Shown one piece after another: positions 51,977-61,196 of a DNA stretch of 64,000 nucleotides (positions are counted from its first letter, which is position 1; each line of letters begins with the position of its first letter). A model generated the notes under the pieces. That model searched no databases, was not told where the DNA came from, and was given only the letters and a program-made list of their open reading frames with translations. The stretch is from the NCBI RefSeq assembly GCF_010119935.1, contig NZ_CP048209.1, positions 726,001 to 790,000 of the forward strand. Reading direction: 5' to 3'. The position numbers were made by a program, and so were the translations under genes. This DNA is from Paenibacillus lycopersici. GTDB taxonomy: Bacteria; Bacillota; Bacilli; Paenibacillales; Paenibacillaceae.

Positions 51977-52261
51977 CAGCTCCAATATCGTTATTGTGGA
52001 CGGCTGCCGCCGATCGACCGGGATGTGCCGAAGCAACCGCGCATTGTCTGCCCATATTGACGCTGGGGCTTGCCTATAGGTTGCGGAGTTTGAGTAATTT
52101 TATGCCAAAATATGCTAGGCCCTGCGGATAGAACGGCCGATTCGACGGCAAGCGATGCGGGCGAAGAGAGGCACAACCGTCTGCCGCCTACGGTAAATGC
52201 ACGCATCTTCGACAAAAACATTCAAATTTCGACTATTTGATGAACATCCTGATAAATGGCT

Positions 52262-52372
52262 GCCATTTGTGGGATAATACCATTCAAACCATGTTTAAAT
52301 CTGGTACACTGGCAAATGGAATTAGTTAGATGATTGCAATTCCGAGTATTCCAGTATACAATACTGGGAGAA
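52262..52372 (+). promoter_or_regulatory. Leader region of peptide importer with two inverted repeats
   Basis: CCATTTG (about 52262) and CAAATGG (about 52313) could form a distal stem, and CCAGTAT-ACA-ATACTGG (about 52355) is a 17-bp palindrome, all within 150 bp of the binding protein start. Promoter boxes are not clear. The rest of 52000-52260 shows no gene. Confidence 0.35.
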
Positions 52373-52406
52373 TATCGATCATAGATAGACGAGAGGAAGA
52401 GACATC

Positions 52407-54035
52407 ATGCGTATGCGCAAAAGTTATTTTGGGGCAGTCGTGTTACTATCGTTTAGTTTGCTTCTCAGTGCTTGCGGGGGGAACAACGGCAACAATACCG
52501 GCAATGCGCCGTCGGGCAACGCGCCGGCGAACAACGGACAACCCGCTGCGAGCGATCAGCCGAAAGACGGCGGCAACCTGATTATCGCGGTACAAGCCGA
52601 TCCTGTCGTGCTTAACCCGAATTACGCAGGCGACCGCGTCAGCCTGACGATCGACCAGGCGCTGTATGCGCCGCTGTTCCAAGTCGACAACGGCAAGAAA
52701 ACCTTTTATCTGGCGGACAGCCTGGATCTCTCCGCGGATAAATTAACGTATACGCTGAAACTGAAGAGCGGCCTGACTTGGCATGACGGCGAGAAGCTGA
52801 CGGCCGACGACGTCGTGTTCACCATCGACAAGATCCTCGACGAGAAGCAGAACAGCTTCCTGCGCGGGAACTTCATTATCGGCGGCAAGCCGATTCAAGC
52901 GGTGAAGGTGGACGACCTGACGGTCGAATTCAAGCTTCCGCAAGTGGCGCCGGCATTCGAAGCGACGCTCGTGCAAGTGTCCCCGATTCCGAAGCATATC
53001 TTCGAGAACGAAACGGATATCGAGAAGAGCACGAAGAACGCCGCTCCGGTCGGTTCCGGCCCGTTCAAGTTCAAGGAATATAAAACCGGCGAGTACGTAA
53101 CGCTGGATCGCTTCGATAACTATTTCGGCGGCAAGCCGCATCTGGATTCCATCACGTACCGCATCGCGAAAGATACGAACGCGGCAAACCTGGCGCTCCA
53201 GAACGGCGAGATCAACGTGAAGTACCTGGATCCGCAGGACGTAGCGACGATTCAAGCGACGAACAATTTCGATATCCAGCCTTACAGCGAGGGCCGCTTG
53301 TCGTACCTCATGTTCAACGAGAACAGCGAAACGGGCGTACTGAAGAATAAGGAAGTCCGCCAAGCGTTGTCGTATGCGCTGAACCGCGACGAGCTGATCT
53401 CGACGGCGTATATGTCCGGCGATTTCGCGGATCCGGCCAAATCGATTCTGGCTTCCGACAACATTTACTTCACGAACGACGTAGCCAGCTTCGACAACGA
53501 TACGGCGAAAGCGAAAGAAATGCTGCAAGCGGCGGGCGTCAGCAACCTGAAGCTCCGTTTCATTACATCGAGCGGCAATAAATCGCAGGAAGCGATTGCC
53601 CTGTATGTCCAGCAGAAGCTGAAAGAAGTCGGCGTCGACGTGCAAATCAACGCGATGGACGCTTCCGCGTACAGCGTGAAATTCTCGGATACCAAAGCCA
53701 AAGACTTCGAATTGGCGGCAGGCGGCTACATCATGGGCTACGACCCTGACGCGTACAGCATTCTCTATACAACGAACGGCGACGCGAACTACTTCCACTA
53801 CTCCAACAAAGAAGTGGACAACCTGTTCCAGCAAGGCGCATCCGAGGGCGATGACGCCAAGCGCGGCGAGATTTACAAGAAGCTGCAGGAGCTCGCGGCC
53901 GAGGACGCGCCGGTCTACCCGATCGCGTACACGAAGACGATCGTGGCCATCGACAAGAAATTCGGCGGCCTGGATCAAGCGATCCTGAAGCCGGTCGTTA
54001 TTTTCGAAGATCCGTCCAAGATCTATTTGAAATAA
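52407..54035 (+). CDS. Peptide/nickel ABC importer substrate-binding lipoprotein (OppA/DppA family)
   Basis: 542 residues. Signal peptide (SYFGAVVLLSFSLLLSACGG) with lipobox LSAC, Asn/Gly/Pro-rich linker, then an SBP_bac_5 fold: NLIIAVQADPVVLNPNYAGD, YTLKLKSGLTWHDGEKLTADDVVFTID, VREALSYALNR-like DVRQALSYALNRDEL. It captures oligopeptides (or possibly nickel or another solute) outside the membrane. GAGGAAGAG lies before the ATG. A terminator separates it from the permeases, giving excess receptor. First gene of a five-gene importer cluster. Confidence 0.94.
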   Translation: MRMRKSYFGAVVLLSFSLLLSACGGNNGNNTGNAPSGNAPANNGQPAASDQPKDGGNLIIAVQADPVVLNPNYAGDRVSLTIDQALYAPLFQVDNGKKTFYLADSLDLSADKLTYTLKLKSGLTWHDGEKLTADDVVFTIDKILDEKQNSFLRGNFIIGGKPIQAVKVDDLTVEFKLPQVAPAFEATLVQVSPIPKHIFENETDIEKSTKNAAPVGSGPFKFKEYKTGEYVTLDRFDNYFGGKPHLDSITYRIAKDTNAANLALQNGEINVKYLDPQDVATIQATNNFDIQPYSEGRLSYLMFNENSETGVLKNKEVRQALSYALNRDELISTAYMSGDFADPAKSILASDNIYFTNDVASFDNDTAKAKEMLQAAGVSNLKLRFITSSGNKSQEAIALYVQQKLKEVGVDVQINAMDASAYSVKFSDTKAKDFELAAGGYIMGYDPDAYSILYTTNGDANYFHYSNKEVDNLFQQGASEGDDAKRGEIYKKLQELAAEDAPVYPIAYTKTIVAIDKKFGGLDQAILKPVVIFEDPSKIYLK

Positions 54036-54112
54036 GCGGGGCGGGAGGAGACGGCCGAAGGCGCCTATGAACGGCACGGCGCGTGTCTTCTCCCAGCCTT
54101 TTGCCATGCGAG

Positions 54113-54144
54113 AAAATAAGCTGGTGCTACCGGCTTATTTTTTT
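54113..54144 (+). terminator. Intra-operon terminator after the peptide-binding protein
   Basis: AAAATAAGCTGG (54113-54124) pairs with CCGGCTTATTTT (54130-54141), one G-U pair, followed by TTT. Partial read-through would give low permease expression. Confidence 0.8.
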
Positions 54145-54285
54145 GCCGTATCTACCGGCCTTGCGTTCGGCCGCTCGGCGCGTCCGCAGCCGGCCGGCGT
54201 CACAAATGCAGGAAGAACGCGCTTCTTCGCACACCGCGGAGCACGGCGCTGCTTTCCGCCCATTGCAGCTAGAGGAGCGGCTACT

Positions 54286-55236
54286 ATGAGACGATTGATT
54301 GTTCGAAGACTGTTGCAAACGATACCGATGCTGTTCTTTGTCTCGCTTGTCTGCTTCGCACTCGTGAAGGCGGCTCCCGGGGACCCGGTGCTGTCCTTCG
54401 TCACGCCGAACATGCACCAGGCGGACATCGAGCGCATCCGCCATAATCTCGGGCTGGACAAGCCGGCTTACGTGCAATACGGCATCTGGCTGAAAGAAAG
54501 CCTGACCGGCAACATGGGCTATTCGCTCGTGAATCATGCGCCGGTGCTGAACCAGATCCTGGACCGGCTGCCGGCGACCGCGGGACTGATGGGCTCGGCG
54601 CTTATCCTCGCGGTGCTGCTGGCCATTCCGCTCGGCTTGCTCGCGGGCTCCAACCGCAGGAAGTGGATCGATAAGCTCGTCAATATGCTCGCTTATTTCG
54701 GCATCTCGATTCCGCTGTTCTGGCTGGGCATGCTCTTCATTTATTTCTTCTCCATCAAGATGCACTGGCTGCCGAGCATGGGCATGCACACGATCGGCAA
54801 GGAAGGCGCGCTCGACGTCATCAAGCACGGCATCATGCCTTGCTCGGTGCTTGCGATCAGCTTCCTGTCCGCTTACGTGCGGTACATCCGATCCGGCACG
54901 ATCAGCCAGTTGAAGGAAGATTACGTGCAAATTCAGTATGCCTTCGGTTCGAACAAGCGGACGATTCTGTTCCGCCACGTGACGAAGCATGTGCTGCTGC
55001 CGGTCATCACGCTGCTCGGGATGTCGATGGGCGAACTGGTGACGGGCGCGATCGTGACGGAGACCGTCTTCTCCTGGCCGGGCATCGGCACGCTCGGGAT
55101 GACGGCGGTGAAGGGGATGGATTATCCCGTCATTCTCGGGATAACGCTGTTCTCTTCCGTCATGCTGATTCTGGGCAATCTGCTTGCGGACATTTTGTAC
55201 GGCTTTGCCGATCCGCGAATCAAAACAACGAGGTGA
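54286..55236 (+). CDS. Peptide/nickel ABC permease, DppB/OppB type
   Basis: 316 residues. Typical opening RRLIVRRLLQTIPMLFFVSLVCFALVKAAPGDP, the conserved RIRHNLGLDKPAYVQY, and TVFSWPGIGTLGMTAVKGMDYPVILG with the ATPase-docking loop. Six membrane segments. The ATG at 54286 has AGAGGAG eight bases upstream. An upstream in-frame extension to 54067 crosses the terminator and is not coding. Partner of the DppC-type permease 4 bp downstream. Confidence 0.95.
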   Translation: MRRLIVRRLLQTIPMLFFVSLVCFALVKAAPGDPVLSFVTPNMHQADIERIRHNLGLDKPAYVQYGIWLKESLTGNMGYSLVNHAPVLNQILDRLPATAGLMGSALILAVLLAIPLGLLAGSNRRKWIDKLVNMLAYFGISIPLFWLGMLFIYFFSIKMHWLPSMGMHTIGKEGALDVIKHGIMPCSVLAISFLSAYVRYIRSGTISQLKEDYVQIQYAFGSNKRTILFRHVTKHVLLPVITLLGMSMGELVTGAIVTETVFSWPGIGTLGMTAVKGMDYPVILGITLFSSVMLILGNLLADILYGFADPRIKTTR

Positions 55237-55240
55237 GCAC

Positions 55241-56086
55241 ATGAATCGGAGCAAATGGCGCAATGTCGGCAGAGAGCTGCTGGCGAACAAGCTGGGGATC
55301 GCGGCGATCGTGCTGCTCGTCGCGTTCGCGCTCGCGGCGGCTTTCGCGTTCCTGTCTTCCCATGACCCGAACCAGATGAACGTGATGGAGAAGCTGAAGC
55401 CGCCGAGCGCGGCGCATTGGTTCGGGACGGACGATTACGGAAGGGATTATTTCGCGCGCGCCTTGTACGGCGGCCGGGTTTCGTTGACGGTCGGCTTCCT
55501 CGCCATGGTGCTCTCGACGGGCATCGGCGTCGCGATCGGCGTGATCAGCGGCTATTTCGGCGGCTGGCTGGATGCCGTGCTTATGCGTTTCCTGGAAATC
55601 ATCATGTCTATTCCGTCGTTCTTGATCCTGCTGCTGCTCAGCATCTATCTGAAGCCGAACATCGGCAGCTTGATTATCATCATTGCGCTCTTGATGTGGA
55701 TGAATATCGCGCGGATCGTCCGCGCGGAGACGATGGCGCTCAAGGAGCGCGAGTATGTGCTGTACGCCAAAGCATCGGGGGAGGGCGCGTTCGGCATCAT
55801 CGGCCGGCATATTCTGCCGAACCTGGTCTCCGTCATTATCGTCAGCGCTACGAACAACGTCGCTTCGGCGATCATGATGGAGTCGTCGCTCAGCTTCCTC
55901 GGCTTCGGCGTCCAGCTGCCGAACGCCACCTGGGGCAGCATGCTGAACGGCGCGCAGGGACTGATTGCTACGGCGCCATACTTGGCGATCCTGCCGGGCT
56001 TGTTGATTTTCTTGACGGTGCTCAGCTTCAACGTGCTGGGCGATATATTGCGGGTCGGCTTCGAGCCGAAGCTGGGCAAACGATAA
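55241..56086 (+). CDS. Peptide/nickel ABC permease, DppC/OppC type
   Basis: 281 residues. N-terminal membrane helix (LGIAAIVLLVAFALAAAFAF), the family signature HWFGTDDYGRDYFARALYGGRVSL, the docking loop EYVLYAKASGEGAFGIIGRHILPN, and ESSLSFLGFGVQLPNATWGSML near the end. The ATG lies four bases after GAGGTGAG and five after the previous stop, so it is tightly co-translated. Channel partner of DppB. Confidence 0.95.
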   Translation: MNRSKWRNVGRELLANKLGIAAIVLLVAFALAAAFAFLSSHDPNQMNVMEKLKPPSAAHWFGTDDYGRDYFARALYGGRVSLTVGFLAMVLSTGIGVAIGVISGYFGGWLDAVLMRFLEIIMSIPSFLILLLLSIYLKPNIGSLIIIIALLMWMNIARIVRAETMALKEREYVLYAKASGEGAFGIIGRHILPNLVSVIIVSATNNVASAIMMESSLSFLGFGVQLPNATWGSMLNGAQGLIATAPYLAILPGLLIFLTVLSFNVLGDILRVGFEPKLGKR

Positions 56087-56111
56087 ACCGCGGCTACGAG
56101 GAGTGAGGACG

Positions 56112-57128
56112 ATGACAGAACAGCTGCTGACGGTTGATAATTTGAAAGTCTCTTTCCATACGCTGGCCGGCGAGAACCAGGCGGTGCGGGGCGTCAGCTT
56201 CCGCGTGAACGCCGGGGACACGCTCGGCATCGTCGGCGAATCGGGCAGCGGCAAGAGCGTCACGGCGAAGGCGATCATGGATTTGATCGCCGCGCCCGGC
56301 GAGGTGCTGAGCGGCGATATCCGCTTTCGCGGCGAGAGCCTGCGCGGGCTGCCGGAGAAGAAGTGGCGCCGGATTCGCGGCAACCGGATCGCGATGGTGT
56401 TCCAGGATCCGATGACGTCGCTCAATCCGGTCAAGAAGATCGGGTTTCAGATCGCGGAAGTGATCCGCAGGCATCGCGGCTTGAGCAAGGAGGCGGCGAT
56501 GCGCGAAGCGGTCGAGATGCTGCGCAAGGTCGGCATCACCGAGCCGGAGCGGCGCGTGAACCAGTATCCGCACGAGTTCAGCGGCGGCATGCGCCAGCGC
56601 GTCATGATCGCGATGGCGCTCTCGTGCAGCCCGGAGCTGCTGATCGCGGACGAGCCGACGACGGCGCTCGACGTGACGATTCAGGCGCAGCTGCTTGATC
56701 TGCTCCAGAAGCTGAAGGAGGAGTCCGACACGGCGATCGTGCTCATTACGCACGACCTCGGCGTCGTGGCCAAAGTATGCACGCGCGTCGTCGTCATGTA
56801 CGGCGGCATGGTGATGGAAGAAGGCACGGTCGAGGATATTTTCTACCGGACGGGGCATCCGTACACGCAGGGCCTGCTCCAGTCGCTGCCGAAGCATGGC
56901 GGCGCAAGCAAGGACAGGCTCGTGCCGATCGAAGGCTCGCCGCCGGATCTGATCGATCCGCCGTCCGGCTGCCCGTTCATGGCGCGCTGCCCGCACGCGT
57001 TCGGGAAATGCGCGGCGCTGCCGCCCATGTTCGAGCTCGGCGACGGTCACCGCTCGCTGTGCTGGCTGCTTGACGGCGGCAAGGAGACGCTGGAACAGGC
57101 GCTTGCGGAAGGAGGCGCGGACCGATGA
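56112..57128 (+). CDS. Peptide ABC importer ATPase, DppD/OppD type
   Basis: 338 residues. ABC ATPase with P-loop GESGSGKSV (about residues 38-46), Q loop [12 protein letters not shown], signature FSGGMRQRV, Walker [14 protein letters not shown], and the oligopeptide-specific C-terminal extension ([29 protein letters not shown]). The Cys-rich segment in OppD-type proteins can bind an iron-sulphur cluster. The ATG at 56112 follows GAGGAG by eight bases. Its stop overlaps the next start by four bases (ATGA). Confidence 0.95.
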   Translation: MTEQLLTVDNLKVSFHTLAGENQAVRGVSFRVNAGDTLGIVGESGSGKSVTAKAIMDLIAAPGEVLSGDIRFRGESLRGLPEKKWRRIRGNRIAMVFQDPMTSLNPVKKIGFQIAEVIRRHRGLSKEAAMREAVEMLRKVGITEPERRVNQYPHEFSGGMRQRVMIAMALSCSPELLIADEPTTALDVTIQAQLLDLLQKLKEESDTAIVLITHDLGVVAKVCTRVVVMYGGMVMEEGTVEDIFYRTGHPYTQGLLQSLPKHGGASKDRLVPIEGSPPDLIDPPSGCPFMARCPHAFGKCAALPPMFELGDGHRSLCWLLDGGKETLEQALAEGGADR

Positions 57129-58036
57129 GCAAGAACGATATTCTGGTCGACGTGCGCGGGTTGAAGAAGCATTTCACGAAGGGCACGGATGTATGGGGGC
57201 GCGCGAAGGACGTGCTGAAGGCGGTCGACGGCGTCAGCTTCCAGATTCGCCGGGGCGAGACGTTCGGCCTCGTCGGCGAGTCGGGCAGCGGCAAGTCGAC
57301 CGTCGGGCGCTGCCTGATCCGGCTCTATGATTATACGGCGGGCGAAGTGCTGTTCGACGGGCAGGATCTGTCCAAGCTCGGGGACAAGCAGCTGAAGCCG
57401 TACCGCAGACGCATTCAGACGATTTTCCAGGACCCGTATTCCTCGCTCAATCCCGGCATGACCGTGCTTGACCTCATCGGCGAGCCGATGAACGTTCACG
57501 GCGTGTACAAGGGCGACGCGGAACGGAAGGAGACGGTCGGCGCGCTGTTGGAGAAGGTCGGGCTGAAGCGGGAGCATATGTACCGGTATCCGCATGAATT
57601 CAGCGGCGGCCAGCGGCAGCGGATCTCCATCGCGCGCGCGCTGTCCGTGCGGCCGGAATTCGTCGTCTGCGACGAGCCGATCTCGGCGCTCGACGTCTCC
57701 GTGCAGGCCCAGGTCATCAACATGCTGGAGGACTTGCAGGCCGAATTCGGACTGACGTACTTGTTCATCGCGCATGATCTGTCGATGGTGCGCCATATTT
57801 CCGACCGGATCGGCGTCATGTACGGCGGCCGGCTCGTGGAGGTGGCGGACAGCGACGAGCTGTACGAGAATCCGCTGCATCCGTATACGAAGGCGCTGCT
57901 GTCCTCGATTCCGATTCCGGATCCGAAGACGGCGCGCGCGAGCAGTCCGCTCGTGTACGACCCGCGCTCCGCCGCGGCCGCGGCGGATGACGAGCTGCGG
58001 GAAGTCAGCCCGGGCCATTATGTAGCCGGCCATTAG
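57125..58036 (+). CDS. Peptide ABC importer ATPase, DppF/OppF type
   Basis: 303 residues. P-loop GESGSGKST (about 50-58), Q loop [13 protein letters not shown], signature FSGGQRQRI, Walker [15 protein letters not shown]-terminal [15 protein letters not shown]. Works as a heterodimer with the OppD-type ATPase encoded just upstream (4-bp overlap). The final residues lack the Cys-rich OppD extension, as expected for OppF. The last gene of the importer proper. Confidence 0.95.
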   Translation: MSKNDILVDVRGLKKHFTKGTDVWGRAKDVLKAVDGVSFQIRRGETFGLVGESGSGKSTVGRCLIRLYDYTAGEVLFDGQDLSKLGDKQLKPYRRRIQTIFQDPYSSLNPGMTVLDLIGEPMNVHGVYKGDAERKETVGALLEKVGLKREHMYRYPHEFSGGQRQRISIARALSVRPEFVVCDEPISALDVSVQAQVINMLEDLQAEFGLTYLFIAHDLSMVRHISDRIGVMYGGRLVEVADSDELYENPLHPYTKALLSSIPIPDPKTARASSPLVYDPRSAAAAADDELREVSPGHYVAGH

Positions 58037-58102
58037 ACGTCTCGGCAATTGGAATGCTTCAGCAATCAGGACACTCGGCAATCAGAACGGGAGGAAACGA
58101 GC

Positions 58103-58540
58103 ATGGAGAATCAAGTCAAGCTGTCCCAATGGGATGCGCTCTTACTGGAAGGCCTGCGCCGGTTGGGCTGGTCCGACGACGAGGTGCTGCGCCGCGTGAA
58201 GGAGCGCGATCGCCTGCCGGCCGACGACAGCATCTATCAATTCGATTATGCGCAGCTGGCGGACTTCGCCGCCGCCAATCCGGAGACATTCGAATCGGCG
58301 GTGAAGCACGGCTACGCGATCAAATACAACACCGTGCGCGGCATTCGCTCCTGGATCAACGTGGCGTACGCGCAGGAGCCCGAGCTCGTGCTGGACGAAG
58401 GCAGCGAGTCGGTCATCGCCAAGCTGACGCCGGCCGAACACGAGCGGCTGCTGTCCGTGCTCTCGTTCGGCTGGAACGTCCGCGAAGAGCGGCCCGGACA
58501 AGCGGGCGTATACCGGATCGAGCCGATCCAGCGTTTCTAG
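58103..58540 (+). CDS. Hypothetical protein following the peptide importer (145 aa)
   Basis: 145 residues with GGGAGGAAACG before the ATG. Predicted soluble and helical: SQWDALLLEGLRRLGWSDDE, FESAVKHGYAIKYNTVRGIR, KLTPAEHERLLSVLSFGWNV. No known motif recognised. It lies 66 bp after oppF and before a strong terminator, so it is probably the last gene of the importer transcript; a role with the importer is only positional inference. Confidence 0.75.
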   Translation: MENQVKLSQWDALLLEGLRRLGWSDDEVLRRVKERDRLPADDSIYQFDYAQLADFAAANPETFESAVKHGYAIKYNTVRGIRSWINVAYAQEPELVLDEGSESVIAKLTPAEHERLLSVLSFGWNVREERPGQAGVYRIEPIQRF

Positions 58541-58612
58541 CGGCATTGGCGAAGCTGCAGGCGGTTCTCGCTGACCGGACCGCAGTCCGGGAACTAGGTC
58601 TTTCGTTGCGTT

Positions 58613-58651
58613 AAGCATAGTCATCTCGACAGAGACGACTATGCTTTTTTT
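58613..58651 (+). terminator. Strong terminator of the peptide importer operon
   Basis: AAGCATAGTC (58613-58622) pairs with GACTATGCTT (58637-58646), with a T run to 58651. Confidence 0.9.
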
Positions 58652-58744
58652 GATTTCAAGAGGTATAAGGAAGCCTATCGGACTGATCGCAGGCCTGTTA
58701 TTTTAGACAAATGTATCATTTGGTACAGACTGGGTAGGCAAAAT

Positions 58745-59491
58745 TTGCTACTATTCGAGGAGGAAAGTCATAGATTTGCCGAATTGCGACAGCGATCATC
58801 CGGGAAAGGGGCTTACGTAGACTTGAGGTTGGTAGACTCGGTGGCATTGTTCGAAGACATGGATGAGCAGGACAAGCTGCGCCTTGAGCCGCAGCTGCGC
58901 AGGACGGTCGTTGCCGAAGGACAGTCCGTGTTCAAGATGGGCGATGCGGCCAAGCATCTGTATATTATTCGCAAAGGAAAGGTATGCGCCAGCCTGGACA
59001 TGATTCTCTTCGTCGCCCGCCACGGCGAAACGTTCGGGGAAGAGGGACTGTTCGATCCGTTAGAGGTGTACGGGTTCTCGGTCAAGGCGCTGGAGCGAAC
59101 GGAGCTCGTCATGCTCCCCATCGCGGCATGCTTGGGGTTGTTCAAGGCCAACCGGAATGCCGCCATTCTGTTCAAGCTGCTGAAAGTGGCGAACGCGCGG
59201 CTGAATCGCTCCTTCGTGCGGGTCCTCGATACGGCTTCGCTATCGATCATTTCGGTCGCGCGGCTGCTGTACGACTATGTGGAAACAGGGGAATACGACA
59301 TGACGCCGGAAGGCATGCGGATTAACGAGAAGCTGACGGAGCCGTTCATTATCGATCGCTGCGGCTATGCCCGTTCCACGATCGTCCGCGCCCTGAGCAA
59401 TCTGACCGAGAACGGCATCATCAGGAAGCACCGCAGCCGGATTACGATTTTGAACGCGGACAAGCTGCGGCAGATTTTTTTGAAGTATTGA
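58745..59491 (+). CDS. Crp/Fnr family transcriptional regulator
   Basis: About 220-248 residues. Cyclic-nucleotide-binding-like barrel (VAEGQSVFKMGDAAKHLYII, then ARHGETFGEEGLFDPLEVY), a dimer helix (LFKANRNAAILFKLLKVANA) and a Crp-type winged helix (CGYARSTIVRALSNLTENGI). No Cys cluster of Fnr type is visible and the Arg that binds cAMP phosphate is absent, so the effector is unknown. The start is unclear: TTG 58745 is the longest; TTG 58823 or 58829 after AAAGGGG is likelier. It precedes four membrane-related genes and may control them. Confidence 0.88.
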   Translation: MLLFEEESHRFAELRQRSSGKGAYVDLRLVDSVALFEDMDEQDKLRLEPQLRRTVVAEGQSVFKMGDAAKHLYIIRKGKVCASLDMILFVARHGETFGEEGLFDPLEVYGFSVKALERTELVMLPIAACLGLFKANRNAAILFKLLKVANARLNRSFVRVLDTASLSIISVARLLYDYVETGEYDMTPEGMRINEKLTEPFIIDRCGYARSTIVRALSNLTENGIIRKHRSRITILNADKLRQIFLKY

Positions 59492-59508
59492 GAAGGAGGG
59501 AGAACGCG

Positions 59509-60033
59509 ATGAAGAGATTGAAGGAACTGGGCTCCGGCGCATGGGAGATCATGCTCAAATATTCGCTTCGCGCGGTGATCGCGCTGCTATTGCTTTATTT
59601 GGTCTACATGTTCTACGGACTGTACTGGGCGTATTCGGACGAGGCCGATCGCGTGACCGGACTGGTCGACAGCAATCAGATCACGCTGCAGACGGCGGAT
59701 TATATGATGAGCATATTCGCGCACAAGGTCTACATCGAGGGGGCCGGCATCATCGCGCTGGTGCTGTTTCTGAGCGCGGTCTTGATTATGGTGCATATCA
59801 GCCTCGTGAAGAACGAGGTGTACAAAATGGATCTTCGGCTGTGGGATATTAGCCGGACGGTCAGGGAGATGCACTATACCCGGATGAGCCAGTCGCTGCG
59901 GTATCGGCTGGACAGCCTGGAGTCCGATGCTTCCGAGGGTGAGGAGCCGGCGGATTTTCTGGAAGACGATGAAGACAAGGAAGACGAAGCAGAAGAGAAT
60001 GGCGCGCGCCATACCATACATACAAAGGAGTAG
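59509..60033 (+). CDS. Two-helix membrane protein with acidic tail (unknown function)
   Basis: 174 residues. Two membrane helices (VIALLLLYLVYMFYGLYW about 23-40 and IIALVLFLSAVLIMVHISL about 82-100) are followed by a charged helix and a strongly acidic C-terminus (EEPADFLEDDEDKEDEAEEN). GAAGGAGGGAG lies seven bases before the ATG, 17 bp after the Crp-type gene. No family recognised. Gene order suggests it works with the PIN protein downstream. Confidence 0.75.
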   Translation: MKRLKELGSGAWEIMLKYSLRAVIALLLLYLVYMFYGLYWAYSDEADRVTGLVDSNQITLQTADYMMSIFAHKVYIEGAGIIALVLFLSAVLIMVHISLVKNEVYKMDLRLWDISRTVREMHYTRMSQSLRYRLDSLESDASEGEEPADFLEDDEDKEDEAEENGARHTIHTKE

Positions 60034-60042
60034 TGGAGGAGC

Positions 60043-60822
60043 ATGGGTAAACTCATTCGCGTCGCATTGGGGCTGGTCCTGCTGTATGCATGCGCCGTCA
60101 ACGCTTTGCAGGCTGCCAAGCTCAAGCCTTTCCTGGAACCGGAGCTCGTAACGGACGGCTCGATCATGGAGAGGGCGACATCCGCAATGAAGGTGCAGCT
60201 GGGCCGCAAGGAGATGAACGGGGCGTTCTTCAAGAAGGCGATCTTCGCCGTCATTGCCGGAGCCGCTTCGCTGATCGTGCTGTCTTACAGGAAGCCGCAG
60301 CCGAGAAAACGGTACGCCCCGTCCGTCCGCGGGAGATCCGTCCGCAATGCCTATCGCCGCGAGACGGAACAGTTGAGACAGACACAGGACCGGTTCATGA
60401 AGCCGCGAGCCGATTTCTCCGGGTATGGCGAGTATGTCGTCGGATTCGACACCAACGTGCTGCTCGATATGCCGGAGCTGATGGATGAAGCGGCGGAGAC
60501 GAACCGTCTCGTCATCGCGAAGCAGGTCGTGGCGGAGCTGGAGGGCATGAAGAAGGATGCCGCGCTCGGTCAGAAAGCGTCCAAGGCATTCTACCATCTG
60601 GACAAGCTGCAGGCTGCCGGCCGGCTGTCGATCGTGCGGGAGAACCGCGAGCAGATGGAGCGGCACGATTTGGATCCGAACGAGCCGGATCAGCGCATTA
60701 TCGGGGCGTATTTGGCCGAGAAGAACCGTACGGGCGGCAGCCTGCTGTTCGTCAGCAAGGATCGAGGCGCCAAACTATACGCAAGGGATGCCGGCATTGC
60801 CGTGTACGAGGCCAAATTATAG
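60043..60822 (+). CDS. Membrane-anchored PIN-domain nuclease
   Basis: 259 residues. Two hydrophobic segments (VALGLVLLYACAVNAL near 7-22; IFAVIAGAASLIVLSY near 67-82), a basic linker, then a PIN domain with acidic active-site residues in VGFDTNVLLD (D136), VVAELEGMKK, EPDQRIIGAYL and FVSKDRGAK. PIN domains of the PhoH/YacL-like type cut single-stranded RNA. With the N-terminal helices it would sit at the inner membrane face. AGTGGAGGA lies just before the ATG, nine bases after the previous stop. Confidence 0.87.
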   Translation: MGKLIRVALGLVLLYACAVNALQAAKLKPFLEPELVTDGSIMERATSAMKVQLGRKEMNGAFFKKAIFAVIAGAASLIVLSYRKPQPRKRYAPSVRGRSVRNAYRRETEQLRQTQDRFMKPRADFSGYGEYVVGFDTNVLLDMPELMDEAAETNRLVIAKQVVAELEGMKKDAALGQKASKAFYHLDKLQAAGRLSIVRENREQMERHDLDPNEPDQRIIGAYLAEKNRTGGSLLFVSKDRGAKLYARDAGIAVYEAKL

Positions 60823-60841
60823 CGAACGGGAGAAACGAACG

Positions 60842-61147
60842 ATGCGCAAACCTTATTACTCGCGAAGAAGAAACAGCGCTGCCGACATGGAGCTGCTGCT
60901 CGAGATGGTACGAGAGCTCGCCCGCGCGCGAAGCAAAGGAACATGGGGCTTGGCCCATTCGTTCCTGCTTGCGGGCATGGCGATGTTCTTCCTGGGCTTT
61001 ATCTGCTTTATGCTGAACATTATTCTGGGGTTCGCGGGCGGCGGCATCAATCCCGCGGCAATCGGCTTGTTCTTCGGCGCGGCGGCGGCCGGCGTCTTCA
61101 TCATGCTCGGTTCCTGGTTTGTCATCCGCTTGAGACGAGGACGTTAA
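60842..61147 (+). CDS. Small two-helix membrane protein
   Basis: 101 residues: a basic N-terminus (RKPYYSRRR), an amphipathic helix (DMELLLEMVRELARARSK), then two membrane helices (FLLAGMAMFFLGFICFMLNI and IGLFFGAAAAGVFIMLGSWF) and a basic end (RLRRGR). GGGAG lies eight bases before the ATG. It follows the PIN gene by 19 bp and is probably in the same operon. Function unknown. Confidence 0.75.
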   Translation: MRKPYYSRRRNSAADMELLLEMVRELARARSKGTWGLAHSFLLAGMAMFFLGFICFMLNIILGFAGGGINPAAIGLFFGAAAAGVFIMLGSWFVIRLRRGR

Positions 61148-61196
61148 GCGATTCAACAGCATTCGCTGCACATAATGAGAAGGAGCGAAATCCACC

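Noticed and set aside
54067..54285. N-terminal extension of the DppB-type permease
   Set aside because: It would cross a rho-independent terminator and encode no family sequence; ATG 54286 has a good ribosome site.
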